Shown: one piece after another, positions 19,285-26,840 of the stretch
Numbering within the stretch: position 1 is the stretch's first letter
Layout of the letters: every line of letters begins with the position of its first letter
Assembly: GCF_016597725.1 (NCBI RefSeq)
Contig: NZ_VCGY01000001.1
Location: forward strand, 248,001 to 312,000
Source: Marinobacter sp. 1-4A
GTDB lineage: Bacteria > Pseudomonadota > Gammaproteobacteria > Pseudomonadales > Oleiphilaceae
Length of the DNA: 64,000 bases
Direction: 5' to 3'
Made by a program: the position numbers and the translations under genes
Notes under the pieces: generated by a model
Seen by the model: the letters and a program-made list of their open reading frames with translations, nothing else
The model's database searches: none
Told to the model about the DNA's origin: nothing

Positions 19285-20088
19285 ATGTCACTAATTCAAC
19301 AGCGCAGACTGTCAGACACCATCGTCGAACGGTTGGAGACCATGATTCTGGAGGGATCTCTAAAACCCGGCGAACGCCTGCCCCCGGAGCGGGTGCTGGC
19401 TGATCAGTTTGGCGTATCACGCCCTTCGTTAAGGGAAGGCGTTCAAAAGCTAGTGGCAAAAGGACTTCTGGTTAGCCGCCAAGGCGGCGGTAATTTCGTC
19501 AGCGCCAAACTCGGTTCCAGCTTCAGTGATCCATTACTGGCCCTGATGGAGAACAGCCCGGAAGTACACAAAGACTTGCTTGAGTTTCGCCATACACTGG
19601 AAGCGGATTGCGCATACTACGCCGCCCTACGGGCGACTGATCTTGATCGCCAACATCTGCAGGCAGCCTTTGACGACCTTCAAGCCTGCTATAGCGCAAG
19701 CCCCCACTCCAGTGATGCACGCGCCAAAGAAAGCGCTGCAGACGCCCGGTTTCACATGGCCATAGCGGAAGCCAGTCACAACATGGTTCTACTCCACACC
19801 ATGCGTGGACTACTCGATACGCTTAAACGTAATGTGGCCACCAATATTGGCGGCATGTATCAACTACGGGATGAAACGCGCGAACGGTTGGTGAAACAGC
19901 ACTTTGAGCTGTTTATGGCGATCATGAAAAATCAACCGGACGAGGCTCGACGCATCGCCGGTGAGCACATTAGCTATGTACAGGAAGTATTGGCACACAG
20001 CCTTGAAGCAGAAACCAGAACAGCCAGAGCGGAGCGCCATCGCTTTCTGGATAAATTCGATAAAGGACAATCACTACTCAAAAAATAG
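19285..20088 (+). CDS. lldR: lactate-responsive GntR/FadR regulator LldR
   Basis: FadR-type GntR regulator of 267 residues: winged helix ETMILEGSLKPGERLPPERVLADQFGVSRPSLREGVQKL at the N-terminus and an all-helical FCD effector domain (EFRHTLEADCAYYAALRAT, then DARFHMAIAEASHN with metal or ligand His, and KQHFELFMAIMKNQPDEA). Divergent from lldD-dld with two matching operators between, which makes lactate repressor/activator its clear role. The ATG at 19285 is preferred over an in-frame GTG at 19279 because AAGG lies upstream at suitable spacing. No lldP permease is adjacent. Confidence 0.92.
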   Translation: MSLIQQRRLSDTIVERLETMILEGSLKPGERLPPERVLADQFGVSRPSLREGVQKLVAKGLLVSRQGGGNFVSAKLGSSFSDPLLALMENSPEVHKDLLEFRHTLEADCAYYAALRATDLDRQHLQAAFDDLQACYSASPHSSDARAKESAADARFHMAIAEASHNMVLLHTMRGLLDTLKRNVATNIGGMYQLRDETRERLVKQHFELFMAIMKNQPDEARRIAGEHISYVQEVLAHSLEAETRTARAERHRFLDKFDKGQSLLKK

Positions 20089-20092
20089 CAAA

Positions 20093-20112
20093 GCGCTTCG
20101 CCAAAGAAGCGC
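20093..20112. terminator. hairpin between convergent genes
   Basis: GCGCTTC and GAAGCGC form a 7-bp stem with a 6-nt loop in the 41-bp gap between lldR and the convergent lipoprotein gene. On the minus strand it is followed by a T-rich tract, so it is more likely a terminator for the lipoprotein operon. Confidence 0.45.
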
Positions 20113-20129
20113 ACTTAAAATCTAAAAGC

Positions 20130-20891
20130 TTAAAAACTCTCAAGAAGCTCCCAATCGCCTTTTCGATTGACCGATAAAACAAATAGTCGCACATTAAAAT
20201 AATCCCCACCGGTCACATGATCACGCACAACCACAAAAATATCGTTGGTATCGTCACCATTAAAATCTCCATTTCCTAAGACATCAACTTCTTGAAATCC
20301 TCCATCATGAAAATAAGTGGCCTTTTCCTCTGAATCCTTTTCAAATCTATCAATGGTCATAACATCACCCCACACCTTAAAATTAGAGTTATCACTTATT
20401 CTTTTTAATTCCAAAGTAGATATCGTCATAGCGATTTCCTTTGGCCAAACTTTCGGCAAAAATTCATCAAGAAAAACATCTGGAATAAAGCTATACTTTG
20501 CGGAATCTGAGTTAATCAGTAGCCGCGTCGTTTCACACATAACTTTCAATTCAAGATAGGCGGCCATTTCATTGGCTTTTATCGTGTGAGTTTTCGGCCC
20601 ATACTCGTGAAATAAATCCTCACAGGATGACAAAAATACCTTCTCTCCTTTTTTGTTCTCGACACCGATACCGGCATACCAAGGAGCGCTAATTAGATCC
20701 GGAAAATTTCGAATATCAGTTATAGAATCATACGAAAGATCGACAAGTTCTGGCATGGTAAACGCCGGACTCCAACTAACTGGAGTATCCCCCTTAACTC
20801 CACTTGATTCACTAACAGCACAACCAAAAAACACCACGCATATCAAAAAAACAGCTGAGATTCGAGCGCAAATTAGCAATGATAGGTTCAT
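20130..20891 (-). CDS. lipoprotein, candidate immunity/inhibitor partner of the adjacent muramidase
   Basis: Predicted outer or periplasmic lipoprotein of 253 residues: signal peptide with lipobox VFFGC, lipidated at Cys24. The body has no enzyme motif I recognise. Near residues 206-217 it has GNGDFNGDDTND, a calcium-loop-like segment, followed by a beta-rich end (YFNVRLFVLSVN). This layout recalls the XAC2610-type lipoprotein inhibitors that protect Xanthomonas from its own secreted lysozymes; that link is from memory. It starts 14 bp downstream of the muramidase gene with GGTGG as ribosome site, so the two are one operon. Base composition is much more AT-rich than the flanks. Confidence 0.6.
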   Translation of the reverse strand: MNLSLLICARISAVFLICVVFFGCAVSESSGVKGDTPVSWSPAFTMPELVDLSYDSITDIRNFPDLISAPWYAGIGVENKKGEKVFLSSCEDLFHEYGPKTHTIKANEMAAYLELKVMCETTRLLINSDSAKYSFIPDVFLDEFLPKVWPKEIAMTISTLELKRISDNSNFKVWGDVMTIDRFEKDSEEKATYFHDGGFQEVDVLGNGDFNGDDTNDIFVVVRDHVTGGDYFNVRLFVLSVNRKGDWELLESF

Positions 20892-20905
20892 AGGTCCACC
20901 GGGAT

Positions 20906-21490
20906 TTATGGTATTAATGATAATTTTGCGTTCTTTGCAGCGCTCTCGAATAACCCTCTTACGTAATTATTTCTTTCTGCTGATATAGGATATTTTCGAT
21001 TTGATTCTTTTGCAGCTACTGCCCAATCTTTCGCCTTCACAGCTTTTGTGAATTTTGGCCAATTATTTCTTAAATCAGTCATTCCGACATTGAAAATTAT
21101 ATCAAACAATGCAAGTCTTACTTCACTTGGGTATTTTGAAAAATCAGAAAAAAGTCTCTTCAACTCAATTTCGAAACTATCTATATGATTATCCGTTAGT
21201 AGGTCTATATCGAAGGCGGAAATTTGGAGACTTGTATGCTTTTTATAGAAAGAGGCTAATCGATTCTTTGGTTGTTTTTTTACTGCCTCGTAGTCAGCTC
21301 TAATCTCACCTTTAGATGCCCTAGCATTACCATTTTTGAAATTCAATTTTTGCGCGCTTGCGAGATCTTTGAGCAAATGCCCAACTCCAACTGTGACAAA
21401 ACCTTTTGAGTCAAGATACATATGGCTAACTTTACCTTCGTATTTTTCCATTTTTGCTCGCAGAGTAGCCTTCTCTATTGCAGATGCCAT
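20906..21490 (-). CDS. T4-lysozyme-type muramidase (GH24), candidate secreted toxin
   Basis: Peptidoglycan-cleaving glycoside hydrolase of 194 residues. The catalytic set is intact: Glu18 in MEKYEG, Asp27 in MYLDSKG and Thr33 in VTVGVGHLL, with the same 9- and 6-residue spacing as T4 lysozyme E11/D20/T26. The C-terminal part has FDIIFNVG and NNWPKFTKAVKAKDW, typical of the GH24 helical lobe. There is no signal peptide, holin or other phage gene nearby; instead a lipoprotein gene follows. That suggests an antibacterial effector delivered by a contact-dependent system rather than a prophage endolysin. The start has AGGA eight bases upstream. AT-rich, hence probably acquired. Confidence 0.85.
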   Translation of the reverse strand: MASAIEKATLRAKMEKYEGKVSHMYLDSKGFVTVGVGHLLKDLASAQKLNFKNGNARASKGEIRADYEAVKKQPKNRLASFYKKHTSLQISAFDIDLLTDNHIDSFEIELKRLFSDFSKYPSEVRLALFDIIFNVGMTDLRNNWPKFTKAVKAKDWAVAAKESNRKYPISAERNNYVRGLFESAAKNAKLSLIP

Positions 21491-21841
21491 ATATAAATCC
21501 TACTTTATAGTATTGGGAGACTAAAGCAGAGGGACAGAGGCTAAGCGTCACTAAATTCGACAACTAGGTAAGGTTGGGTTGCTACTGCAGTCACGACACT
21601 TTCCTTGTGTTGAAATCGAGATATGACAGTCCAATGTCACTACCAGCCGCAATCATCCGTAATAGCGGTAGCGCCTGTCAACTGTCCTAATTTTGGACAC
21701 AGCGCAGCCCAATACTCAGGAAACTTGCCATAATTCATCACAATTACCCTGTTGCCGTTGGCCCAGCCTCCGCTAGAATAGGCGCTTGCCTGAATTGCAG
21801 GTGCCTGTTTTACGTTTACTGACTGAGGAAGCCCGGGTCTT
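21491..21841. other. gene-poor stretch between the muramidase operon and alaA
   Basis: This 351-bp gap contains no confident gene. It holds TGTCC/GGACA inverted arms around TAATTTT (about 21681-21697), an A/T-rich start nearest the muramidase, and a stop-to-stop open frame on the minus strand (listed separately). AGGAAG near 21820 precedes alaA. It probably marks the edge of the acquired island. Confidence 0.5.
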
Positions 21842-21850
21842 ATGCAAAAC
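21640..21850 (-). pseudogene. possible gene remnant (open frame lacking a convincing start)
   Basis: A minus-strand frame stays open for about 68 codons and ends in TAG at 21640-21642. Its last residues read like a real protein C-terminus: SSGGWANGNRVIVMN, then YGKFPEYWAALCPKLGQ and a TDDCGW end. The only ATG would give 31 residues. It is cut off at the alaA start, so it could be the 3' remnant of a gene lost when the island was inserted, or chance. Confidence 0.2.
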
Positions 21851-23056
21851 TACTACAAATCCGCCAAGCTGGATAACGTGTGTTACGAAATACGTGGCGT
21901 AGTGATGCGTGAAGCGCGTCGGCTGGAAGAAGAAGGCCACCGGGTACTTAAACTCAACATCGGCAACCCTGCTGCGTTTGAACTGGACGTTCCTGAGGAG
22001 ATTCAGCAGGACGTTATCTATAACATGCATCAGGCGCAGGGCTATGTGGAGTCTAAGGGCTTGTTTTCGGCCCGCAAGGCAGTGATGCATTATTGCCAGC
22101 AGAGGGGCATCGACAAGGTCGATATCGACGATATCTTTCTGGGCAACGGCGTTAGCGAGCTCATAGTGATGTCCATGCAGGCCATGCTCAATACCGGCGA
22201 CGAAGTACTTATACCAGCTCCAGATTACCCTCTCTGGACAGCTGCTGTAACGCTCTCTAGCGGTAAGCCCGTGCACTATCGCTGCGACGAGGAGCAAAAC
22301 TGGTTTCCGGATATCGATGACATCCGTAAAAAGATTACCCGCCGCACCCGCGCCATTGTACTGATCAACCCCAACAACCCTACAGGCGCCGTTTATAGTC
22401 AAGAGCTTCTTGAGCAGGTTATTGAACTGGCTCGTAAACATAATCTGATTATTCTCTCTGACGAGATTTACGACAAAATTTTGTACGACGGCACCCAGCA
22501 CGTCTCCACAGCATCGCTGGCCGACGACGTGCTATTTTTTACCTACAACGGGCTGTCAAAAAATTACCGCGCTGCTGGCTATCGCTCTGGCTGGATGATT
22601 ATTAGCGGCGCAAAGCACCGGGCTAAAGACCTGATTGAAGGCATAGACATGCTTTCGAACATGCGCCTGTGTGCCAACGTTCCAGCGCAACTGGCGATAC
22701 AAACAGCGCTGGGCGGCTATCAGTCGATTAACGATTTGGTGGCCCCTGAAGGCAGGCTTTATGAGCAGCGAGAAACCGCCTGGCGAATGCTCAATGATAT
22801 TCCCGGGGTTAGCTGCGTAAAGCCTCAGGGCGCTCTGTACCTGTTCCCCAGACTGGATCCGAAAAAGTTCCCGGTCGCAAATGACGAAAAACTGGTTCTA
22901 GATTTACTATTGCAGGAAAAAATACTTCTGGTTCAAGGTTCCGCCTTCAACATTGATGACAAACAACACCTTCGGGTTGTCTTCCTGCCCCGCAAAGACA
23001 CGCTTGAAGACGCAATGGGTAGACTGGGCAATTTTTTGGCTAACTACCGACAGTGA
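21842..23056 (+). CDS. alaA: alanine-synthesising aminotransferase AlaA
   Basis: PLP-dependent class I aminotransferase; E. coli AlaA (YfbQ) makes alanine from pyruvate and glutamate. The 404-residue protein has LKLNIGNPAAFELDVP at the N-terminus, the aspartate of DEIYDKILYDG that contacts the PLP ring nitrogen, the Schiff-base lysine in NGLSKNYRAAGYRSGW and a C-terminal Arg in LRVVFLPR for the substrate carboxylate. Length equals E. coli AlaA (405). An upstream GAGGAAG is about ten bases from the ATG. Downstream hypothetical gene follows after 42 bp. Confidence 0.93.
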   Translation: MQNYYKSAKLDNVCYEIRGVVMREARRLEEEGHRVLKLNIGNPAAFELDVPEEIQQDVIYNMHQAQGYVESKGLFSARKAVMHYCQQRGIDKVDIDDIFLGNGVSELIVMSMQAMLNTGDEVLIPAPDYPLWTAAVTLSSGKPVHYRCDEEQNWFPDIDDIRKKITRRTRAIVLINPNNPTGAVYSQELLEQVIELARKHNLIILSDEIYDKILYDGTQHVSTASLADDVLFFTYNGLSKNYRAAGYRSGWMIISGAKHRAKDLIEGIDMLSNMRLCANVPAQLAIQTALGGYQSINDLVAPEGRLYEQRETAWRMLNDIPGVSCVKPQGALYLFPRLDPKKFPVANDEKLVLDLLLQEKILLVQGSAFNIDDKQHLRVVFLPRKDTLEDAMGRLGNFLANYRQ

Positions 23057-23098
23057 AGTGCACCGACAGTAAAACGCACAGGCAGGACGGATTCGCTC

Positions 23099-23560
23099 AT
23101 GGCCGACATCCACGTTGAAGAGTTTTACAAAGATGCCGCCATAGCTCTGGTTCAACTGTACGGGGCTTTTCCGAGGCGGGTAAATTTGTTCGTAGAGGAT
23201 ATCGCTGGCCCGGACGAGCCGGATGAGTTTGGCTTACACAGCAAGCGCCACATGGCCTGCTTTGGCGCATTGTTATGGCTGGCAGAAGAAGGGTTTCTCC
23301 GGTACGTTGACACCATCCGGCAGGAAGCCCTTGATCAAGCAGTTCTTACTCAAGAAGCCTTCATACGCCTCAGCTCGCCTGCGCCCGACGCGCTCGTTCA
23401 AGAGCTGAGTCACCCGGATGACCTTGCTGTAGAGCCTTTGCCTCCGTCTTTAAGGGAAGATCTCTCCAGCCACATTCATCTGGTGCGAACTGCGCTTAAA
23501 AGTCGCCACTCCATGCGCATCAGTCATGCTGTTCGGGCGACACTCTTCGCCAGCAAGTAA
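23099..23560 (+). CDS. conserved-looking protein of unknown function
   Basis: A soluble 153-residue protein with no signal peptide and no motif I can name. It is helical at the N-terminus (VEEFYKDAAIALVQLYGAF), contains GLHSKRHMACFGALLWLAEEGFLRYVDTIRQEALDQAVLT, which resembles a winged-helix-like arrangement, and ends with SRHSMRISHAVRATLFAS. It lies between alaA and a bidirectional terminator. Codon use and composition match the neighbours, so it is probably a real gene. Confidence 0.75.
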   Translation: MADIHVEEFYKDAAIALVQLYGAFPRRVNLFVEDIAGPDEPDEFGLHSKRHMACFGALLWLAEEGFLRYVDTIRQEALDQAVLTQEAFIRLSSPAPDALVQELSHPDDLAVEPLPPSLREDLSSHIHLVRTALKSRHSMRISHAVRATLFASK

Positions 23561-23588
23561 ACCCGGTAAATCACTGCCATAGAAAAGC

Positions 23589-23613
23589 AAAACGGGGGCT
23601 TAAGCCCTCGTTT
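23589..23613. terminator. bidirectional intrinsic terminator
   Basis: AACGGGGGCTTAAGCCCTCGTT is a near-perfect palindrome flanked by A- and T-runs on both sides, located in the gap between two convergent genes (the unknown 153-residue protein gene and pdxB). It can terminate transcription in both directions. Confidence 0.8.
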
Positions 23614-23628
23614 ATTCACAGCAAACAA

Positions 23629-24786
23629 TTATATTTTCAGCTTAAAACCGATAGCGCGAAAGCTGTCCTGTAAGGATCTGCTCGTACCTTTGAGCTGCAC
23701 TTTTAAGCTTGAACACTCCCGCCGCACAGGATAGTCGCGACGCAGACGGTCGAAAGCCGTGCCACGGTCATCAGCTGAGGATTTCTTCATCGCATTGCGC
23801 AAGCGCGCATCATCCTGACGGGGGTCATAGCAGGCCCGCAATGCAATTCGGACTGCCGCATGTTCGTCGGCAGCGCTTGTAAAAGACACTTTACTCAGCG
23901 CCGGTTCGGGAAGAAACTGCCCAGCCTTTTTCCGCGTTGGTAGGCCAAGAAACTGGCATGCAGCCTGATATATCATTTCTGTTCCCTGAACCTTGCCTTC
24001 TAAGCTATAACCGGCAATGTGAGGCGTGGCCAACCAAACTTTACTCACCAGATCCGGATTTATCCTTGGCTCCTGCTCCCAAACATCGAGAGCGACCAAG
24101 GGTGCGTTAGCCCCCGCCAGACACTTCCCAAGTGCAGCGCTGTCAATGACCTCGCCACGCCCGGAATTAATAAGAAGCTGTTCCGAGTTCATCCCGGATA
24201 GTTGCCGTTCACCCACCATGTGATAGGTTGGATAAGCCGAGTCACGGGTCAGTGGGGTGTGCAGAGAAACAACGTCACAAGCCAACGCCTCATCCAAAGC
24301 AACAAACCTATGTTCGCTCTCAGGCTCACGATCTGCGCGTGGCGGATCGCAAAGTTTGACGGTAAAGCCGAGACGGGACAGCTTTTCTGCAAGCTCCCCT
24401 CCAACATTCCCTACGCCGACAATGCCGACGCTGAGTTGTGACCAGTCGTCCAGTGCGCAGCGCTCTGCATATAAGGACAAAACTGCAAGCACATAATCCA
24501 CAACACTATTGGCATTACATCCCGGCGCGGCAGAAAATCGAATACCCTTTTCCTCGAGCCAACCAAGATCTACATGGTCGGTTCCTATGGTTGCAGTGCC
24601 GACGAAGCGCACGCGGCTGCCTTCAAGCAGATCGCTGTCCACCCGGGTGACGGACCGAACCAGCAGCACGTCAGCATCCTTAACATCTTCGGAACTCATG
24701 GTACGCCCGGAGACGCGACGGATTTCGCCTATGTCACCGAAAAAGGCGTCCAAAAGTGGAATATTCTCATCTGCAACAATCAACAT
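23629..24786 (-). CDS. pdxB: erythronate-4-phosphate dehydrogenase
   Basis: Second step of DXP-dependent pyridoxal phosphate synthesis, oxidising 4-phosphoerythronate with NAD. The 385-residue D-2-hydroxyacid dehydrogenase has the NAD motif GIVGVGNVGGELAEKL, catalytic Arg in INSGRGEVID, Glu in VWEQEP and His in TPHIAGYS, plus the PdxB-specific C-terminal dimerisation domain. It begins MLIVADENIPLLDAFFGDIG, the standard PdxB start. It lies 17 bp downstream of rhlB on the same strand. Confidence 0.95.
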   Translation of the reverse strand: MLIVADENIPLLDAFFGDIGEIRRVSGRTMSSEDVKDADVLLVRSVTRVDSDLLEGSRVRFVGTATIGTDHVDLGWLEEKGIRFSAAPGCNANSVVDYVLAVLSLYAERCALDDWSQLSVGIVGVGNVGGELAEKLSRLGFTVKLCDPPRADREPESEHRFVALDEALACDVVSLHTPLTRDSAYPTYHMVGERQLSGMNSEQLLINSGRGEVIDSAALGKCLAGANAPLVALDVWEQEPRINPDLVSKVWLATPHIAGYSLEGKVQGTEMIYQAACQFLGLPTRKKAGQFLPEPALSKVSFTSAADEHAAVRIALRACYDPRQDDARLRNAMKKSSADDRGTAFDRLRRDYPVRRECSSLKVQLKGTSRSLQDSFRAIGFKLKI

Positions 24787-24803
24787 GCAAAGGCTCCGCC
24801 CTG

Positions 24804-26093
24804 TCAGTTCCTGCGTGGACGTGGGCCACCACGCCCGCCCGGACTCCGGCCACCCGCTCCCTGAGACGGACGACGGCCACGTTTACGGGTGATCGGGGGA
24901 TTTTCCATTTCAGCCATCAACTCTTCTTCCGGAACGGTTGTTTTCAGTTTCTGGCCGATATATTTTTCGATGGCCGGAAGACCGAAGGAGTCATCCTCAC
25001 CCGCAAAACTGACTGATACGCCAGTCTTACCAGCGCGACCGGTACGCCCGATGCGATGCACGTAATCTTCTGCGCTGTCTGGCAGGTTGTAATTGAATAC
25101 GTGGGTAACGCCATTCACATGGATTCCGCGCCCGGCAACATCCGTAGCCACCAGTACCTGAATGCTGCCCGCTTTGAACTGATCAAGGGTTTTCAGGCGT
25201 TTAGCCTGAGCAATCTCTCCAGACATTAGTGCAACTTTGACGCCTTGATTGCGCAAATCCTCTTCAAGATCCCGACACTGATCACGGCGATTGGCAAACA
25301 CCAAGGCCTTTTCAACCTCCGGACGCTTAAGATAGTTCACCAGCACTGGCAGCTTTTCATCATCACCAACCATGTAAACCGTTTGCTCAACCCGTTCAGC
25401 GGTTTTCTGTTCCGGCTCGATTTCTACAAACTCGGCATTATTGGTCCACATCGACGCAAGGTTCAGAACATCTTGATTGAAAGTGGCACTGAAGAGCAGC
25501 GTCTGGCGTTCATCTTTGGGTGTGCACTTGCGGATAATGCGCTTAACGTCTGGTATAAAACCCATGTCCAGCATCCGATCCGCCTCATCCAGGATGAGGA
25601 TGTCGAGCTGATCGAGAAACACATCCTGAGAGCCGAGAAAATCAATCAGGCGGCCCGGGGTTGCCACAAGAATATCAACGATTCCGTTGTGCAGCTGTTC
25701 CCGCTGTTTGTCGTAGTGCATTCCGCCCACAACGGTAACGACGTTATGGCCGGTGTGCTTGCATAGCTCTTCCGCATCCTTGGCAATCTGCATGGCCAAT
25801 TCACGAGTTGGCGCCAACGCCAACACACGAGGTTCCGACGCAAAACGGTCTCCCTCCGGTATCGGAGTCTCCAACAAGCTCTGAATAGCGGTAATAAGGA
25901 AAGCGGCTGTTTTGCCGGTACCTGTCTGGGCCTGGCCAATCAAGTCTTCACAAGCCAGCGTCCAGGGCAGGGTTTCAGCCTGTATGGGTGTGCAGTATTC
26001 AAAACCAATGGCAGCAATGGCGTCCAATAGGCGCTTGTCCAGATTCAGGTCGGTGAATCTTAGATCGCCGGTGTGCTTTGGGTCAGATGTCAT
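24804..26093 (-). CDS. rhlB: DEAD-box RNA helicase RhlB
   Basis: ATP-dependent RNA helicase, partner of RNase E in the degradosome. The 429-residue protein carries Q motif FEYCTPIQ, motif I AQTGTGKT, motif II DEAD, motif III SAT and motif VI HRIGRTGR. The N-terminus (LRFTDLNLDKRLLDAIAAIGF) and a C-terminus rich in Arg and Gly (RKRGRRPSQGAGGRSPGGRG) match RhlB more than RhlE or SrmB. It sits between epmC and pdxB. Confidence 0.9.
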   Translation of the reverse strand: MTSDPKHTGDLRFTDLNLDKRLLDAIAAIGFEYCTPIQAETLPWTLACEDLIGQAQTGTGKTAAFLITAIQSLLETPIPEGDRFASEPRVLALAPTRELAMQIAKDAEELCKHTGHNVVTVVGGMHYDKQREQLHNGIVDILVATPGRLIDFLGSQDVFLDQLDILILDEADRMLDMGFIPDVKRIIRKCTPKDERQTLLFSATFNQDVLNLASMWTNNAEFVEIEPEQKTAERVEQTVYMVGDDEKLPVLVNYLKRPEVEKALVFANRRDQCRDLEEDLRNQGVKVALMSGEIAQAKRLKTLDQFKAGSIQVLVATDVAGRGIHVNGVTHVFNYNLPDSAEDYVHRIGRTGRAGKTGVSVSFAGEDDSFGLPAIEKYIGQKLKTTVPEEELMAEMENPPITRKRGRRPSQGAGGRSPGGRGGPRPRRN

Positions 26094-26099
26094 GGAGTC

Positions 26100-26681
26100 T
26101 CAGTTTGCCTCATAATGTTCTTTTGCAAAATATAACGGAACCACTCGCCTGACGTCTTCGCGCCAAGCTTTATTGAAGCTTGCGCCAGTCCCGTAAAACG
26201 ATTTAAGCGTATCAAAAAAGGCCTGCGCCCGCTCTGGAAGGCCGTTGGCCAGATAGTCCTCTGCCTGCGCCAGCACACTGCACCGAAAGCCGTGCTCATC
26301 AGATGCGCCGCCTCCGGAAAGGTTGTCTACGCTAATATGAAAGCGTGAGCCTGCAGCCACGGAAAACAGCCATTCAATCGCTTGCGGCTTTACTTCAACC
26401 TGCTCGAAAGCCTTCTGTTGCGCAGATGTTCGGCCATCAGGACAGTACCAGTACCCGTAATCGTGGAGTGTGCGCCGGTGCTCACCTGCAATGCACCAAT
26501 GGCTAATTTCATGAAGCGCGCTGGCATAATAGCCATGGGCAAACACAACCTGTGCAACGTCATTGATACCGCCTGCTGGCAGGTATTCAGGTTCTTTGCC
26601 GCCTTTGACCAATATTGTCCGAAATGCTTCCCGGAACAGGCCATTAAACAACATGATAAGATCGTTGGGACTGTTATTCAT
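26100..26681 (-). CDS. epmC: elongation factor P hydroxylase EpmC
   Basis: Iron-dependent hydroxylase that adds a hydroxyl to the beta-lysyl-modified lysine of elongation factor P. The 193-residue protein has the conserved metal site HEISHWCIAG, followed by DYGYWYCPDGR and FEQVEVKPQAIEWLF, as in E. coli EpmC/YfcM (182 residues). The ATG at 26681 is preferred; a longer frame from 26750 adds 23 residues without family support. No epmA or epmB is in this window. Confidence 0.88.
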   Translation of the reverse strand: MNNSPNDLIMLFNGLFREAFRTILVKGGKEPEYLPAGGINDVAQVVFAHGYYASALHEISHWCIAGEHRRTLHDYGYWYCPDGRTSAQQKAFEQVEVKPQAIEWLFSVAAGSRFHISVDNLSGGGASDEHGFRCSVLAQAEDYLANGLPERAQAFFDTLKSFYGTGASFNKAWREDVRRVVPLYFAKEHYEAN

Positions 26682-26840
26682 TGGGAAGCTATTGTGCGAC
26701 TTTAACGCGCCCAATGCCAGAGGGAACTTTCTAGGGGCCACTGTGTCCACTCACTCGCAAGTATTTATCGGGGCACTGGCATACTTTGTATGATCGAGGC
26801 CCTTCTCTACCAAGACATTTACCGGGAAACTGTGTACTCA

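Noticed and set aside
21623..21733. 36-residue plus-strand open frame in the alaA upstream gap
   Set aside because: No ribosome-binding site and no recognisable protein features; the opposite-strand frame is more protein-like.
21773..22501. 242-codon minus-strand frame opposite alaA
   Set aside because: Reverse-strand shadow of the alaA coding region; wording is biased and lacks domains.
25245..25766. 173-codon plus-strand frame opposite rhlB
   Set aside because: Shadow of the helicase gene; no ribosome site or domain.
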